From: Bradyrhizobium manausense
GTDB taxonomy: Bacteria > Pseudomonadota > Alphaproteobacteria > Rhizobiales > Xanthobacteraceae
Length of the DNA stretch: 64,000 nucleotides
Direction: 5' to 3'
Assembly (NCBI RefSeq): GCF_018129685.1
Contig: NZ_JAFCLG010000013.1
Span: 62,001-126,000 of the forward strand
Part shown: positions 41,700 through 50,315 of the stretch, one piece after another
Numbering within the stretch: position 1 is the stretch's first letter
Layout: every line of letters starts with the position of its first letter
Notes under the pieces: model-generated
What the model was told of the DNA's origin: nothing
Database searches by the model: none
What the model saw: only the letters and a program-made list of their open reading frames with translations
Program-made: the position numbers and the translations under genes

Positions 41700-43625
41700 T
41701 CATTGCACATTCAGGACCAGCATGAGGCCGCCGCCGCCGTGCTGCTCCACGTTGTTGTTGGCCGTGTGGTGCGGGATGTGGCAGTGCACCAGCCATTTGC
41801 CCGCCTTCCGCGCCGTCCAGACCACGTCGTAGCGCTGGCCGGGACCGACGTTGACCGTATCCGCCTGGTATCGCGCGGTGTCTTTAAGGTTCACGCCGTC
41901 CAGGGCGACCACTTCGAACGGCCCGCCGTGCACGTGCATGGGATGCACGAAGTTGTTGTTCGTGCCGATGAAGCGAAGTTTGATGGTCTGTCCGACCTTC
42001 ATGGCGACCGTGTCGGTCGAGGGGTATGCCTTGCCGTTGATCGTGAAGTAGTTCGGAAGCGCTCCTTCCATCAGCATCGCCGGATAGGTCAGCCATTCGC
42101 GTTTGAGCCATTCCTGTAGCTGGATCGTGTAATCGAGGTCGACCTTCACCTCGGCGGACGGATCCTTCGGTGTGATCAGCAGCGCCCCGTAGAGCCCGAG
42201 CGCCTGCTGGCGGTCCGGATGATCGTGGCTGTGGTAAAAGTACGTGCCGCTCTGGCCCACGTCGAATTCGTAGGTGTAGGAGCCGCCCGGTGGCACGGGG
42301 TCTTGGGTGACGTTGGCCGGTCCGTCCATCTCGTTCGGCACGATCAGTCCGTGCCAGTGAACGGTGGTGCTCTCCGGAAGCGCATTACGGAAGTTGATGC
42401 GGACGTGATCTCCCTCCGTCACCTGCAGCCGCGGTCCCGGGACCTGACGGTTATAGGCGTAGGCCTCGACCGCCACGTCCGGGAGGATGTTCCAGCGGAT
42501 GATCTCGGCCTTGATGTCGAAGACCTTGACCCCGTTCTCGATGCGCGGCGCAAGGACCTTGTCGCCCCTCGCGTCGGGCGCCGCCACGTAGGCGACCTGC
42601 CGCGGCTTCACGGCGGCCATGTCCTTCATCGCCTCGCCGGGCAGGTCGAAGGTGTTGATCATCCCCGGCGGCATGATGGAGCCGTCGACGTCGCGGGCGC
42701 TGAGACCGAGATTGACGGAAAACCCCGGCAGCACCATTCCGGAGATCAGGAGGAACGACGTCACGCCGGCGAGCGCCGCCAACTGTGGCGTCGTCGCGTC
42801 GCCACCCATCTGATGGCCCCCGCCACGGGACTTTTCGCGTTCGCCCGGCTTTTTCGCTTTCTGTTCCCCATGTCCCTCCATGCGACTCATCTGCCCATCC
42901 GACATCTGACCCATTTCGGACTTCATTCCGGACATGTCGTGTTGTTGGCCGGGCGCCTCCGGCCGTTCGGTCATCAGGCCGTGCTTGATCTTCTTCTTCA
43001 CCATCCAGACGTTGAACGGATAGGCGGTCGTGAATCCGACCATGACGCCAAGAGACATCACGCCCCAGAAGACGAATTCGAGCGGATCCATGGCGCGCAT
43101 GTCGCGGCCCATCATCAGCAGGCTCATCGTCGGCGCCATTCCCGCCATCATCGCGTTCATGCTGATGAATTCCGGCATGAAGCTCTTGCGGACGTTCTCC
43201 CAATAGGTGCCGCCCATCATCTTCTTCATGAAGAGGGACTGGAAAATGAAGAGACCGAACGAGAAACCGGCGATGTATTCGACGATTAGGTCGATCCACA
43301 TCGGAAGACCCAGGAGTGCCGTCACGGTCGCCGCCAGAATGATGCCTGTGGCATCCCCCGCAACGCAATGAATAGTGCTTCCGACACCCTGCTTCCAGAG
43401 CGGCGACGTGAAGTGCTCATGCTCCCCTGGACGGGGCTCCTTGTCCGCGAGCACGTAGAGCAGCAATCCGAACGGGCCCATGTAGAGCGTGACCAAGATG
43501 AAACCCCACTTCATCACCGTCGGCTCGGGATTGCCGTTGAACTGGTCGAACGCGACGTAGGCCGTAGAGCCCGCCGCGAGGACGAACCATGCGATCAGAA
43601 AATAATCGTAGGGAAGTGCGATCAT
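41700..43625 (-). CDS. DUF4396-multicopper oxidase fusion
   Basis: The 641-residue protein joins two parts. Residues 1-230 are a DUF4396 membrane region (YFLIAWFVLAAGSTAYVAF; GSTIHCVAGDATGIILAATV), followed by a Met/His/Gln linker and another membrane helix near 290. The rest is a cupredoxin oxidase with all copper motifs: HWHG, HSHDH, HPMHVHGGP and HCHIPHH. The catalytic half should face the periplasm and oxidise Cu(I). ATG 43625 follows GAGGA; the upstream in-frame stretch to 43823 lacks a ribosome site and is Arg/Asp-rich. Confidence 0.85.
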   Translation of the reverse strand: MIALPYDYFLIAWFVLAAGSTAYVAFDQFNGNPEPTVMKWGFILVTLYMGPFGLLLYVLADKEPRPGEHEHFTSPLWKQGVGSTIHCVAGDATGIILAATVTALLGLPMWIDLIVEYIAGFSFGLFIFQSLFMKKMMGGTYWENVRKSFMPEFISMNAMMAGMAPTMSLLMMGRDMRAMDPLEFVFWGVMSLGVMVGFTTAYPFNVWMVKKKIKHGLMTERPEAPGQQHDMSGMKSEMGQMSDGQMSRMEGHGEQKAKKPGEREKSRGGGHQMGGDATTPQLAALAGVTSFLLISGMVLPGFSVNLGLSARDVDGSIMPPGMINTFDLPGEAMKDMAAVKPRQVAYVAAPDARGDKVLAPRIENGVKVFDIKAEIIRWNILPDVAVEAYAYNRQVPGPRLQVTEGDHVRINFRNALPESTTVHWHGLIVPNEMDGPANVTQDPVPPGGSYTYEFDVGQSGTYFYHSHDHPDRQQALGLYGALLITPKDPSAEVKVDLDYTIQLQEWLKREWLTYPAMLMEGALPNYFTINGKAYPSTDTVAMKVGQTIKLRFIGTNNNFVHPMHVHGGPFEVVALDGVNLKDTARYQADTVNVGPGQRYDVVWTARKAGKWLVHCHIPHHTANNNVEQHGGGGLMLVLNVQ

Positions 43626-43654
43626 GGAGTCCTCGCGGTCAGGTGTTAGGCAAT

Positions 43655-43984
43655 TCAGCCGCCGTGCTTGCCGATCCAGTCCTTGAGCATGGTCTGCTCT
43701 TTCGTCTGATCCTTGACCGCCTTCTCGGCCATTTCGCGGATCATCGGATCTTTGGTCTCCTTCAGCACCGTCTGCGACATCTCGATCGCGCCCTGATGGT
43801 GAGCGACCATCATCTTCGCCCACGCCTTCGTAGGGTCGGGATCCATTCCCTTCTTCATGTCGGCATTCATTTTTTCCATCGACTTCGTGTAGGCCGGACC
43901 GGCGTCGTCGGCGTACGAAGGCATCGATAGCGCAAACAGCACCGCGACAGACGCGGCCGAAATCTTCAGGATGTTCCGTGTCAT
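43655..43984 (-). CDS. Periplasmic DUF305 protein
   Basis: The 109-residue precursor has a signal peptide (ISAASVAVLFALSMPSYA) and one DUF305 domain (MEKMNADMKKGM, then WAKMMVAHHQGAIEMSQTVL) with the Met-x2-His-His pattern. The start at 43984 follows GGAG by seven bases. It lies just upstream of the oxidase fusion and could carry copper to it. Confidence 0.85.
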   Translation of the reverse strand: MTRNILKISAASVAVLFALSMPSYADDAGPAYTKSMEKMNADMKKGMDPDPTKAWAKMMVAHHQGAIEMSQTVLKETKDPMIREMAEKAVKDQTKEQTMLKDWIGKHGG

Positions 43985-44293
43985 CTCATTCTCCATTGTT
44001 TGAAAACACATTCGCAAACGGCCGGCACAAATTGTTGTTCCGCGGATGTGGCGACGACATTTCCGGCTTTGGCGACGAGCGTTTGCACAAGCGCGAGCAC
44101 GCGCTGTCGACAGGACCTCGCCGGACTGAGCATCTTCTAAAAAACCGGGTTCATGGCCGACGTGCGCGGCAGACCTCCTGCAATTTCAGGCAACGGCATG
44201 TCGCCGCGGCGGGCGGAAAAGCACTCTCCGGACAGCCTGGGTATTTGCTAAGCCTGTCGTGCTGCGGCGGCGATGCGCGCTGGCTCGAACCGA
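43985..44293. other. Intergenic region, no supported gene
   Basis: About 300 bases between the DUF305 gene and the broken FkbM gene. No frame with a good start is seen. A promoter for the DUF305/oxidase genes may lie here. Confidence 0.4.
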
Positions 44294-45261
44294 TCATCGG
44301 TACCTCCACGTCGCAGCGAGCAGTCGCTCTTCCCACAATGCGCTGGAGGTAGCGAAGACATTGTAGCCGACCCACGGATGCCTCTTAATCGAATCCAGCC
44401 GCTTGATTCCGTCGAGACGGTTGAACCGGCACGCCCTGGGATCGAACACAAATACTCTGAGCGACATCTCTTCGAGGAGGTGACGCGTGATGCCATGCGT
44501 CGTGTCGGATCCGTGCTCCTCGCAGATGACCACGCAATCGTTCCGCGCCGGTCAGCGCTTCGATTTCCACGCCTTCCACATCGAGCTTGACCACCACCGG
44601 AAGCGATGCATCGACGAGCCCGCCCGCAACCAGGCTGTCCAGCGAAACGACAGGTACGGCGTCCGGCTCGTTTTCGGTCAGCCTGAGGGTCTCCAAGGCT
44701 TCATGCCTTGCGCCCGTGATCCTCACAAAACCGGCCGCCTGTCCACCGACCGCGGCGTTGAGCCATCGGAAACGGTCGCCGTTCAGGAGCGCGTTCGCGC
44801 CAAGCCGTTTCGCGTTTTCCGGAGACGATTCGATGGCGAGCGTGGGCTGCCTGCCGAAAGGCCGGCTGGACGCCAGCACGGACCAGTAACCGAAGTTCGC
44901 CCCGCAGTCGACGAAGGAGTACCTGAGGTCTGCCGCGCACCTTAAGAAGGCTTCGATCTCCTCTTCATGATCGTATCTCGGATTAAGCATTCTGCTCCCC
45001 GTCGCAGAACGGGATGGCGAAGTCGGCATCCTCGTTCAACCGGACGATGATGTCGCGATCGGCAACGACAGTCGCGACCGCCTTGCAACCGTGCCTGTAG
45101 CCGCGATGTCCGTAAGGTCGCGTGATGACGGATCCGGCCTGAAGGGCCAGCACCGCAATGCGGTCGATCACGCCGGCGCCGCTCAGCCTTCCGCTCTTGC
45201 GATCGAAAGCGAGCGGTCGTTCGGACGCAACTCCGTCAGCCTGGCGCAACGATGCCTCCAT
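44294..45261 (-). pseudogene. FkbM-family methyltransferase with two frameshifts
   Basis: The gene starts at ATG 45261 (GGAGG eight bases before) and encodes MEASLRQADGV to FAIPFCDG. In a GGGG run near 45000 the frame shifts and continues as SRMLNPRYDHEEEIEAFL, then SFVDCGANFGYWSVL, the SAM-binding loop of FkbM enzymes, to VVKLDVEGVEIEALTGAE. Near 44548 a second shift moves to VVICEEHGSDTTHGITRHLL and the normal end at 44294. FkbM enzymes methylate sugars or similar. As sequenced it cannot give a full protein; sequencing error is possible. Confidence 0.7.
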
Positions 45262-45337
45262 GCGTTTCCCTCCAAGATCCGCTTCTCGACCCGGTGCCGC
45301 CGGCTCACGCAGCGCGGCGGCACCGGCCGTTCCGGGG

Positions 45338-45640
45338 TTACTTACGCTTCTGAATCTTCGTGATCGTGATGCCGGCGGTAGCCCGCTCTGCTTCGAACTG
45401 GACCTTGTCGCCGACCTTGACCTGCTTGAGCATCCCCGGGTCCTGCACCCGGAAGACCATGGTCATGCCGTCTTCGTCCATATCGAGGTTCTTGATGGGG
45501 CCGTGCTTCAACGTGATCTTGCCGGCGGTCTCGTCGATCTTCTTCACCTCGCCGTTGACCATTGCGTTCTGGGCGAACGCCGCGGTCGAAATTGTCGCTA
45601 GAACGACGGCGAAAACCGCTGCTGGAAGTTTGTTCTTCAT
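45338..45640 (-). CDS. cusF: CusF-like periplasmic copper chaperone
   Basis: The 100-residue precursor has a signal peptide (AAVFAVVLATISTAAFA) and the small CusF barrel: VNGEVKKIDETAGKITLKHG, then DMDEDGMTMVFRVQDPGML. The Met-rich MTMVF segment matches the CusF Cu(I) site, although the usual W is absent from the visible motif. It carries Cu(I) in the periplasm to CusBA. Confidence 0.85.
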   Translation of the reverse strand: MKNKLPAAVFAVVLATISTAAFAQNAMVNGEVKKIDETAGKITLKHGPIKNLDMDEDGMTMVFRVQDPGMLKQVKVGDKVQFEAERATAGITITKIQKRK

Positions 45641-45665
45641 GATGTTTTCCTTGGCTTTGTCGGGA

Positions 45666-46163
45666 TCACTTGACGACGATCGTGCCGACCATGCCGGCTT
45701 CGCGATGACCCGGGATTAGGCACGAATATTCGAACTCTCCGGGCTTGCTGAACTTCCAGACGATCTCGTCGGTCTTCTTGGGGGCAAGCCGCTTGCCGTT
45801 CGGGTCGTCGTGCTCCATGTCCGGATTCTTCTTCATGGCCTCCGCATGCTTGAGATTCTCGGCGGTCGTCGCCAGGATGAATTCATGGTCGAGTTCGCCG
45901 TTGTTGCGGAGCACGAACTTGACCTGCTCGCCCGTCTTGATCTCCAGTTTTGCGGGCATGAACATCATCTTCCCGTCCATCTCGCCCATGGTCACCTGGA
46001 CGATCCGGGCGGGCTTCTTGGCATCGCCGGGCTCGCCGGCGGAGAACGTCTCGTCGTGGCTGTGGCTGTGGCCGGTCGGACCCTCGCCCGCCCAAACGGC
46101 GGTACCGCCTGCGAGCAGCAACCCCGCGATTGCCGAAACGACGGCTTGATTGATGGTCTTCAT
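45666..46163 (-). CDS. Cupredoxin (plastocyanin-like, CopI type)
   Basis: The 165-residue protein has a signal peptide (SAIAGLLLAGGTAVWA), a His-rich stretch (GHSHSHDE) and a cupredoxin fold with type-1 copper ligands: H in GELDHEF (about 92) and C, H, M in YSCLIPGHREAGM. It likely accepts or carries copper or electrons in the periplasm. Confidence 0.9.
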   Translation of the reverse strand: MKTINQAVVSAIAGLLLAGGTAVWAGEGPTGHSHSHDETFSAGEPGDAKKPARIVQVTMGEMDGKMMFMPAKLEIKTGEQVKFVLRNNGELDHEFILATTAENLKHAEAMKKNPDMEHDDPNGKRLAPKKTDEIVWKFSKPGEFEYSCLIPGHREAGMVGTIVVK

Positions 46164-46206
46164 TAGTCTTCTCCTGTCTGATGTTTAGTTCGAAAAGGCG
46201 TCCGGA

Positions 46207-47580
46207 TCACATGCCCTTCATGCCTTTCATTCCTTTCATGCCCTTCATTTGCGTCGTCCCGCCTTCCTCCTTGCCGCCGTTCTGGCGGGGAGCCGCTGAG
46301 GCGGGCGCATCGACTTCGTATGCGACCGTGCCTTGCGGATTTTTGTAGGGGCCCGGGTCCTTGTAATCGTCGCGGGCCATTCCTTCCCGGATCTTCATGA
46401 CGGAGAACATGCCGCCCATTTCGATGGGGCCGAACTGGCCGGAGCCCGACATCATCATCAGCGTGTTGTCCGGCATCGGCATCTCCATCTCGCCCATGGC
46501 CATTCCGGTCGAACCCATCACCATCGCTTCGGGCGCGAGCTTGCCGACAGCCTTGGCGAGATCCTTCTTCGACACACCGATCATGTTGCGCATGTCGTGC
46601 CCCATCGAGTTCATGGTGTGGTGCGACTTGTGGCAGTGGAACGCCCAGTCGCCGGGATTGTCCGCGAGCACGTCGAAGGCGCGGACCGCTCCGACGGGCA
46701 CGTCGGTCGTCGTCTCCGGCAACTGCGCGCTTTCTGGCACCCAGCCTCCGTCTGTGCAGGTCACCGCGAAGCTGTGCCCGTGCAGATGGATCGGGTGGTT
46801 GGTCATCGTGAGATTTCCGATGCGCACGCGCACCTTGTCTCCCAGGCGGACGGGCAGCGGATCGATGCCGGGAAACACGCGGCTGTTCCACGTCCACATG
46901 TTGAAGTCGGTCATCTCGTTGACCTTCGGCAGGTAGGTGCCGGGGTCGATCAGGTACGTGCTCATGATGAAAACGAAGTCGCGGTCGACGGGCCGGAAGG
47001 TCTGGTCCCGGGGGTGGACAATGAACATGCCCATCATGCCCATCGCCATCTGCACCATCTCGTCCGAGTGCGGGTGGTACATGAACGTCCCGCTCGTCTT
47101 GATCTGGAATTCGTAGACGAAGGTCTTGCCGGGTTTGATGTGAGGCTGGTTGAGGCCGCCCACCCCGTCCATGCCGTTCGGTACGATCATGCCGTGCCAG
47201 TGCACGGTGGTATGCTCGGGCAGCTTGTTGGTGACGAAGATCCGGACCTTGTCGCCTTCGACCGCCTCGATGGTCGGACCGGGCGATTGCCCGTTGTATC
47301 CCCACAAGTAGGCCTTCATGCCCTCAGCGAACTCGCGCACGACCGGTTCGGCGACGAGATGGAATTCCTTCCAGTCCCCGTTCATCCGCCACGGCAGCGA
47401 CCATCCGTTCAACGTCACGACCGGCCGATAGTCCGGACCGGACGTCGGATGCAGCGGCGGCTGCATTACCGCCTTTTCCATGAAGGGCGCTTCCGGAATG
47501 TTGGCCGCCTGCACCCGGCCGCTCACTGCGCTCGCGCTTATCAGCGCGGCCGTTCCGATGAATCCTCTACGCGATAGCAT
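46207..47580 (-). CDS. Multicopper oxidase (CopA/CueO-like)
   Basis: The 457-residue enzyme has a twin-arginine signal (SRRGFIGTAALISASAVSGR) and all four copper-binding motifs: HWHG, HPHSDEM, HPIHLHGHSF and FHCHKSHHTMNSMGHDM. The C-terminus ends in Met/Gly/Lys repeats (MKGMKGMKGMKGM). It should fold in the cytoplasm, be exported by Tat, and oxidise Cu(I) in the periplasm. It precedes the cupredoxin gene. Confidence 0.9.
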   Translation of the reverse strand: MLSRRGFIGTAALISASAVSGRVQAANIPEAPFMEKAVMQPPLHPTSGPDYRPVVTLNGWSLPWRMNGDWKEFHLVAEPVVREFAEGMKAYLWGYNGQSPGPTIEAVEGDKVRIFVTNKLPEHTTVHWHGMIVPNGMDGVGGLNQPHIKPGKTFVYEFQIKTSGTFMYHPHSDEMVQMAMGMMGMFIVHPRDQTFRPVDRDFVFIMSTYLIDPGTYLPKVNEMTDFNMWTWNSRVFPGIDPLPVRLGDKVRVRIGNLTMTNHPIHLHGHSFAVTCTDGGWVPESAQLPETTTDVPVGAVRAFDVLADNPGDWAFHCHKSHHTMNSMGHDMRNMIGVSKKDLAKAVGKLAPEAMVMGSTGMAMGEMEMPMPDNTLMMMSGSGQFGPIEMGGMFSVMKIREGMARDDYKDPGPYKNPQGTVAYEVDAPASAAPRQNGGKEEGGTTQMKGMKGMKGMKGM

Positions 47581-47590
47581 GCTTGTCTCC

Positions 47591-49057
47591 TTAATGGCCG
47601 CCGCTCCCGCCGGCCTGGGCGGTGGTGGTCTGACGGGGTTGGTTCTGAGACTCTCCGGAGCCGCCGCCGTTGACGACCGTCTGAAGGTCGGACTGGGCGA
47701 ACCAGAAGTCTCGCTTGGCCTCGATTCCGGCGCGCAGCGATGCGATGCGCTGGCGCGCCTCGGTCAGCAGCGCGAAAACGTCGATCTGCATGCTCGAGAA
47801 GCGTAGCTGCATCTCTTCGGTGATGATCTTGCGCAGCGGCAGCACTTCACGCTGGTACTGGCCGGCGATTTCGTAGGTCGACCTGTAGACGCGATATGCG
47901 TCCCTCGCCTCAGAACGTACGTTGATCGCCTTTTCGGTCAGGCGGTTGAACGACTGGTTGTAGGTCTCGGTGGCCTGTCGGACCCGCACCTCGCCGCCGT
48001 CGAAGATCGGGATCTGGAACTGGATGTCGAAGCCGCGTTCGCGGAAGGGCGCACTTTCGGGATCGCGCGTCTTGCGGTCGATCCCCGCCACGTCGAGCAG
48101 GGTCACGAACCGGCTCGCTTCCGTCAGATTGAGGGATTTTGCGAGCGCGTCGAGTTCGATCCGCGCGATCTGAAGGTCGATGCGGTGGCTGACCGCATCG
48201 ACCTCGATCAACGGGAGCGCCGACGGATGCCGGGGCAACGCCGGCAACGTGCTCGGAATCCGGAAGGCCAGGTCACTTCCCCAAAGCCCCATCAGACGCG
48301 CGAGGCGTTCGCGCGAGCTCGCCGCCTCCTGGCGTATCGATCCGAGTTCGGCCGTGGTCTCGGCATAGAACACCTGCTCGCGCGCCTGGTCGAGCTTGTT
48401 GAGCGATCCGGTCTGGCCGAGTTTGAGGGCGAGCTGCGCCGTGGATTCCGCGGTGGATTTGGCGTCCGCGAGAAGTCCGATGAGTTCGTTGGCGGCGACC
48501 GCGCGGTAATAGGACCGTCTGACTTCCGCGGCGAGCCGCAGCGTCTCGAGGGCGGCCCGCAACTGTGCCTGCCGGAATCGTTGACGTGCGATTTCCGAGC
48601 GGAACGGAAGGGTGGCGAGCGCCAGAATGTCGCCGACGACCTGCCGTTCGATCTCGACTGCTCCGTTGCCCGATATTCGTGAGATCGAGAACGTGGGATT
48701 GGGCGGCAGGCTCTCCTGGACGAGGTCCGCTTCCGCCAGCGCCAGTTCGTTGTAGGCCGCCTGAAGGCCCCGGTTGCTGAGGAGCGCGACCTGGACCGCG
48801 GTTTCGACGTTCAGGGTCCGGCGCAGCAGCCGCTTGACCGCATCGTTCGCGACTACGACGTCGTCAGCGGTCCGGATCGAAATCACGTCCTTCTTGATGG
48901 TGCCGCCGGCGATGTCGGCCACCGCCGTCATGCCGCCGTCCGGAGAGAACGTTGCGCAACCCGAGAGCAGCAGCGCGGCTGACAGCGACGATAACGCCGT
49001 TCTGGCCCCGGTGGCGCCCGTCGCGCGTCGCAGTCGGATGAAAAGTGTTTCTGTCAT
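47591..49057 (-). CDS. TolC-family outer-membrane lipoprotein
   Basis: The 488-residue protein has a lipobox LLLSGC (Cys at about 33) after a signal sequence and two TolC-type domains (VQVALLSNRGLQAAYNELAL; ETYNQSFNRLTEKAI). It is a second outer-membrane channel, separate from cusC, in an operon with the oxidase and cupredoxin genes. It has no adaptor or pump gene directly beside it. Confidence 0.85.
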   Translation of the reverse strand: MTETLFIRLRRATGATGARTALSSLSAALLLSGCATFSPDGGMTAVADIAGGTIKKDVISIRTADDVVVANDAVKRLLRRTLNVETAVQVALLSNRGLQAAYNELALAEADLVQESLPPNPTFSISRISGNGAVEIERQVVGDILALATLPFRSEIARQRFRQAQLRAALETLRLAAEVRRSYYRAVAANELIGLLADAKSTAESTAQLALKLGQTGSLNKLDQAREQVFYAETTAELGSIRQEAASSRERLARLMGLWGSDLAFRIPSTLPALPRHPSALPLIEVDAVSHRIDLQIARIELDALAKSLNLTEASRFVTLLDVAGIDRKTRDPESAPFRERGFDIQFQIPIFDGGEVRVRQATETYNQSFNRLTEKAINVRSEARDAYRVYRSTYEIAGQYQREVLPLRKIITEEMQLRFSSMQIDVFALLTEARQRIASLRAGIEAKRDFWFAQSDLQTVVNGGGSGESQNQPRQTTTAQAGGSGGH

Positions 49058-49066
49058 GGCGTCCTC

Positions 49067-49357
49067 CTACTGCTCGGATTTGGGCGTGGGAGTTACGCGC
49101 TGGTTCTGTTCTTTCCAGCCGGATGGCGCGGTCGGCCGCATGCTTGTGTAGGGCGCGATGCCGGAGCGGTAGCTGACGCCGGCGACCGGCACGTTCGGGT
49201 CGGCCGGATCCGCACCGACGAGCGGAACGGTCGGAATGCATCCCCCGAGCGACAACGTCGCGGCGGTCATCCCCACGATTGCCCGAAATCTATTGCCTAA
49301 TATCCTCTTCACCACCGACCGGACGGCGGCGAGAATCGCCCCAAGCTGCGCAAACAT
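49067..49357 (-). CDS. Small lipoprotein
   Basis: The 96-residue protein has a hydrophobic start with lipobox LSLGGC (Cys about 40) and a polar mature part (PLVGADPADPNVPVAGVSYR, then SGIAPYTSMRPTAPSGWKEQ). It lies nine bases before the TolC gene. Similar small lipoproteins occur beside copper oxidase operons; the function is unknown. Confidence 0.7.
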   Translation of the reverse strand: MFAQLGAILAAVRSVVKRILGNRFRAIVGMTAATLSLGGCIPTVPLVGADPADPNVPVAGVSYRSGIAPYTSMRPTAPSGWKEQNQRVTPTPKSEQ

Positions 49358-49434
49358 TATCTTTTCCTGAACTGACGATGGACCACAGGCGCGCGAGCCC
49401 TCGACAGGCACGGCACCGCGTAGCTTCGATCAGG

Positions 49435-49902
49435 TCAGGAAATGGGGGGGCGATAGTGCCGGGGGGGAGCCTTGTCGGCGACGTTCAGGTAACCTTCGAC
49501 TTCGCAAAGCGCCGTCGGAGCGGAAGGCGTCACGATGTCGACGACCTTCGCCGGAAGAGCGGTCACGCACATCAGCCCGCAGCACTCCCCGCCGGATTTA
49601 TGCGGAGCTTTTTCGGGAGCCGACTTCGAATCCGATGCCACCGACATCGAATGGTCACCGCCGCCGGAATGTGCCGGCGCAGCGGCATGATCATGGATCT
49701 GGCCGTCGTCGTGCAAATGTTGCGGCTCGGAATGGACATGAACCATTCCGGGAACGTGGTTCTCGTCCGTCAGGCACGGCGCGGGCGCGTGGACGCCGGG
49801 CAGCGCGTAGGAGATCGTCGGCGCCAGCACGCAAAGCAGATAGGCAAGGGCTATCAGCCACCCTGCCCTTGTTCGCTTCGTTCTGGTCAACCGGACGAAC
49901 AT
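49435..49902 (-). CDS. His-rich exported hypothetical protein
   Basis: The 155-residue protein has a membrane or signal segment (AGWLIALAYLLCVLAPTISY) and a His-rich middle (HVHSEPQHLHDDGQIHDHAA) plus ECCGLMC, all suited to binding metal. A GTG at 49929 is an alternative start. It lies between csoR and the lipoprotein gene and looks like part of the copper operon. Confidence 0.65.
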   Translation of the reverse strand: MFVRLTRTKRTRAGWLIALAYLLCVLAPTISYALPGVHAPAPCLTDENHVPGMVHVHSEPQHLHDDGQIHDHAAAPAHSGGGDHSMSVASDSKSAPEKAPHKSGGECCGLMCVTALPAKVVDIVTPSAPTALCEVEGYLNVADKAPPRHYRPPIS

Positions 49903-49986
49903 GCAGACATCAACGCCTTTTCGCACCAAGACTCGGGAGCATAGCGGCGAAGATCGCAGCCGCCAAGATGGAACTTTTGGTGTCGC

Positions 49987-50262
49987 TCATCGGTCAGCCC
50001 GGCCGATGACCGCCATTAATTCGGCGATCTTCTTCCTCTGGTCTGTTTTGTCGCCGCTCGCGATGGCGTGTTCGACGCAGTGGGAGACGTGGTCCTTCAG
50101 GACTTCCTCCTCGACCCGTCGCAGCGCGGCACGGACCGCCGAAATCTGCGTGACGATATCGATGCAGTAGCGCTCCTCGTCCACCATTTTGGAGAGGCCG
50201 CGCACCTGGCCCTCGATCCGGCCGAGGCGTTTCTGACAGGATACCTTGATGTCTTTCCGCAT
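49987..50262 (-). CDS. csoR: CsoR/FrmR-family copper repressor
   Basis: The 91-residue all-helical regulator has Cys33 (RYCIDIV), His58 and Cys62 (DHVSHCVEH); the C-x24-H-x3-C spacing equals that of the Cu(I) site of CsoR (Cys36, His61, Cys65 in the mycobacterial protein). Cu(I) binding releases it from DNA. It diverges from copA, and an operator-like repeat lies between them at 50274-50292. Confidence 0.9.
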   Translation of the reverse strand: MRKDIKVSCQKRLGRIEGQVRGLSKMVDEERYCIDIVTQISAVRAALRRVEEEVLKDHVSHCVEHAIASGDKTDQRKKIAELMAVIGRADR

Positions 50263-50273
50263 GAGTCTTATAT

Positions 50274-50292
50274 ACCCCTACACGGTATGGGT
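50274..50292. promoter_or_regulatory. CsoR-type operator
   Basis: ACCCCTA (50274-50280) and TATGGGT (50286-50292) around CACGG form a 7-bp inverted repeat with one mismatch, rich in the C/G runs seen in CsoR operators. It sits 11 bases before the csoR start and 23 bases before the copA start. Confidence 0.65.
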
Positions 50293-50315
50293 TGCAAGTA
50301 GGCAAGGAGCTCGAA

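Noticed and set aside
42219..43289. 356-codon frame antisense to the DUF4396-oxidase fusion
   Set aside because: Composition shadow of the real gene, no signal or domain.
43626..43823. N-terminal extension of the DUF4396-oxidase frame
   Set aside because: Arg/Asp/Gly-rich, overlaps the DUF305 gene antisense and has no ribosome site; GAGGA precedes ATG 43625.
46333..47577. 414-codon frame antisense to the multicopper oxidase
   Set aside because: His/Val/Arg-rich shadow; the opposite strand encodes all four copper-oxidase motifs.
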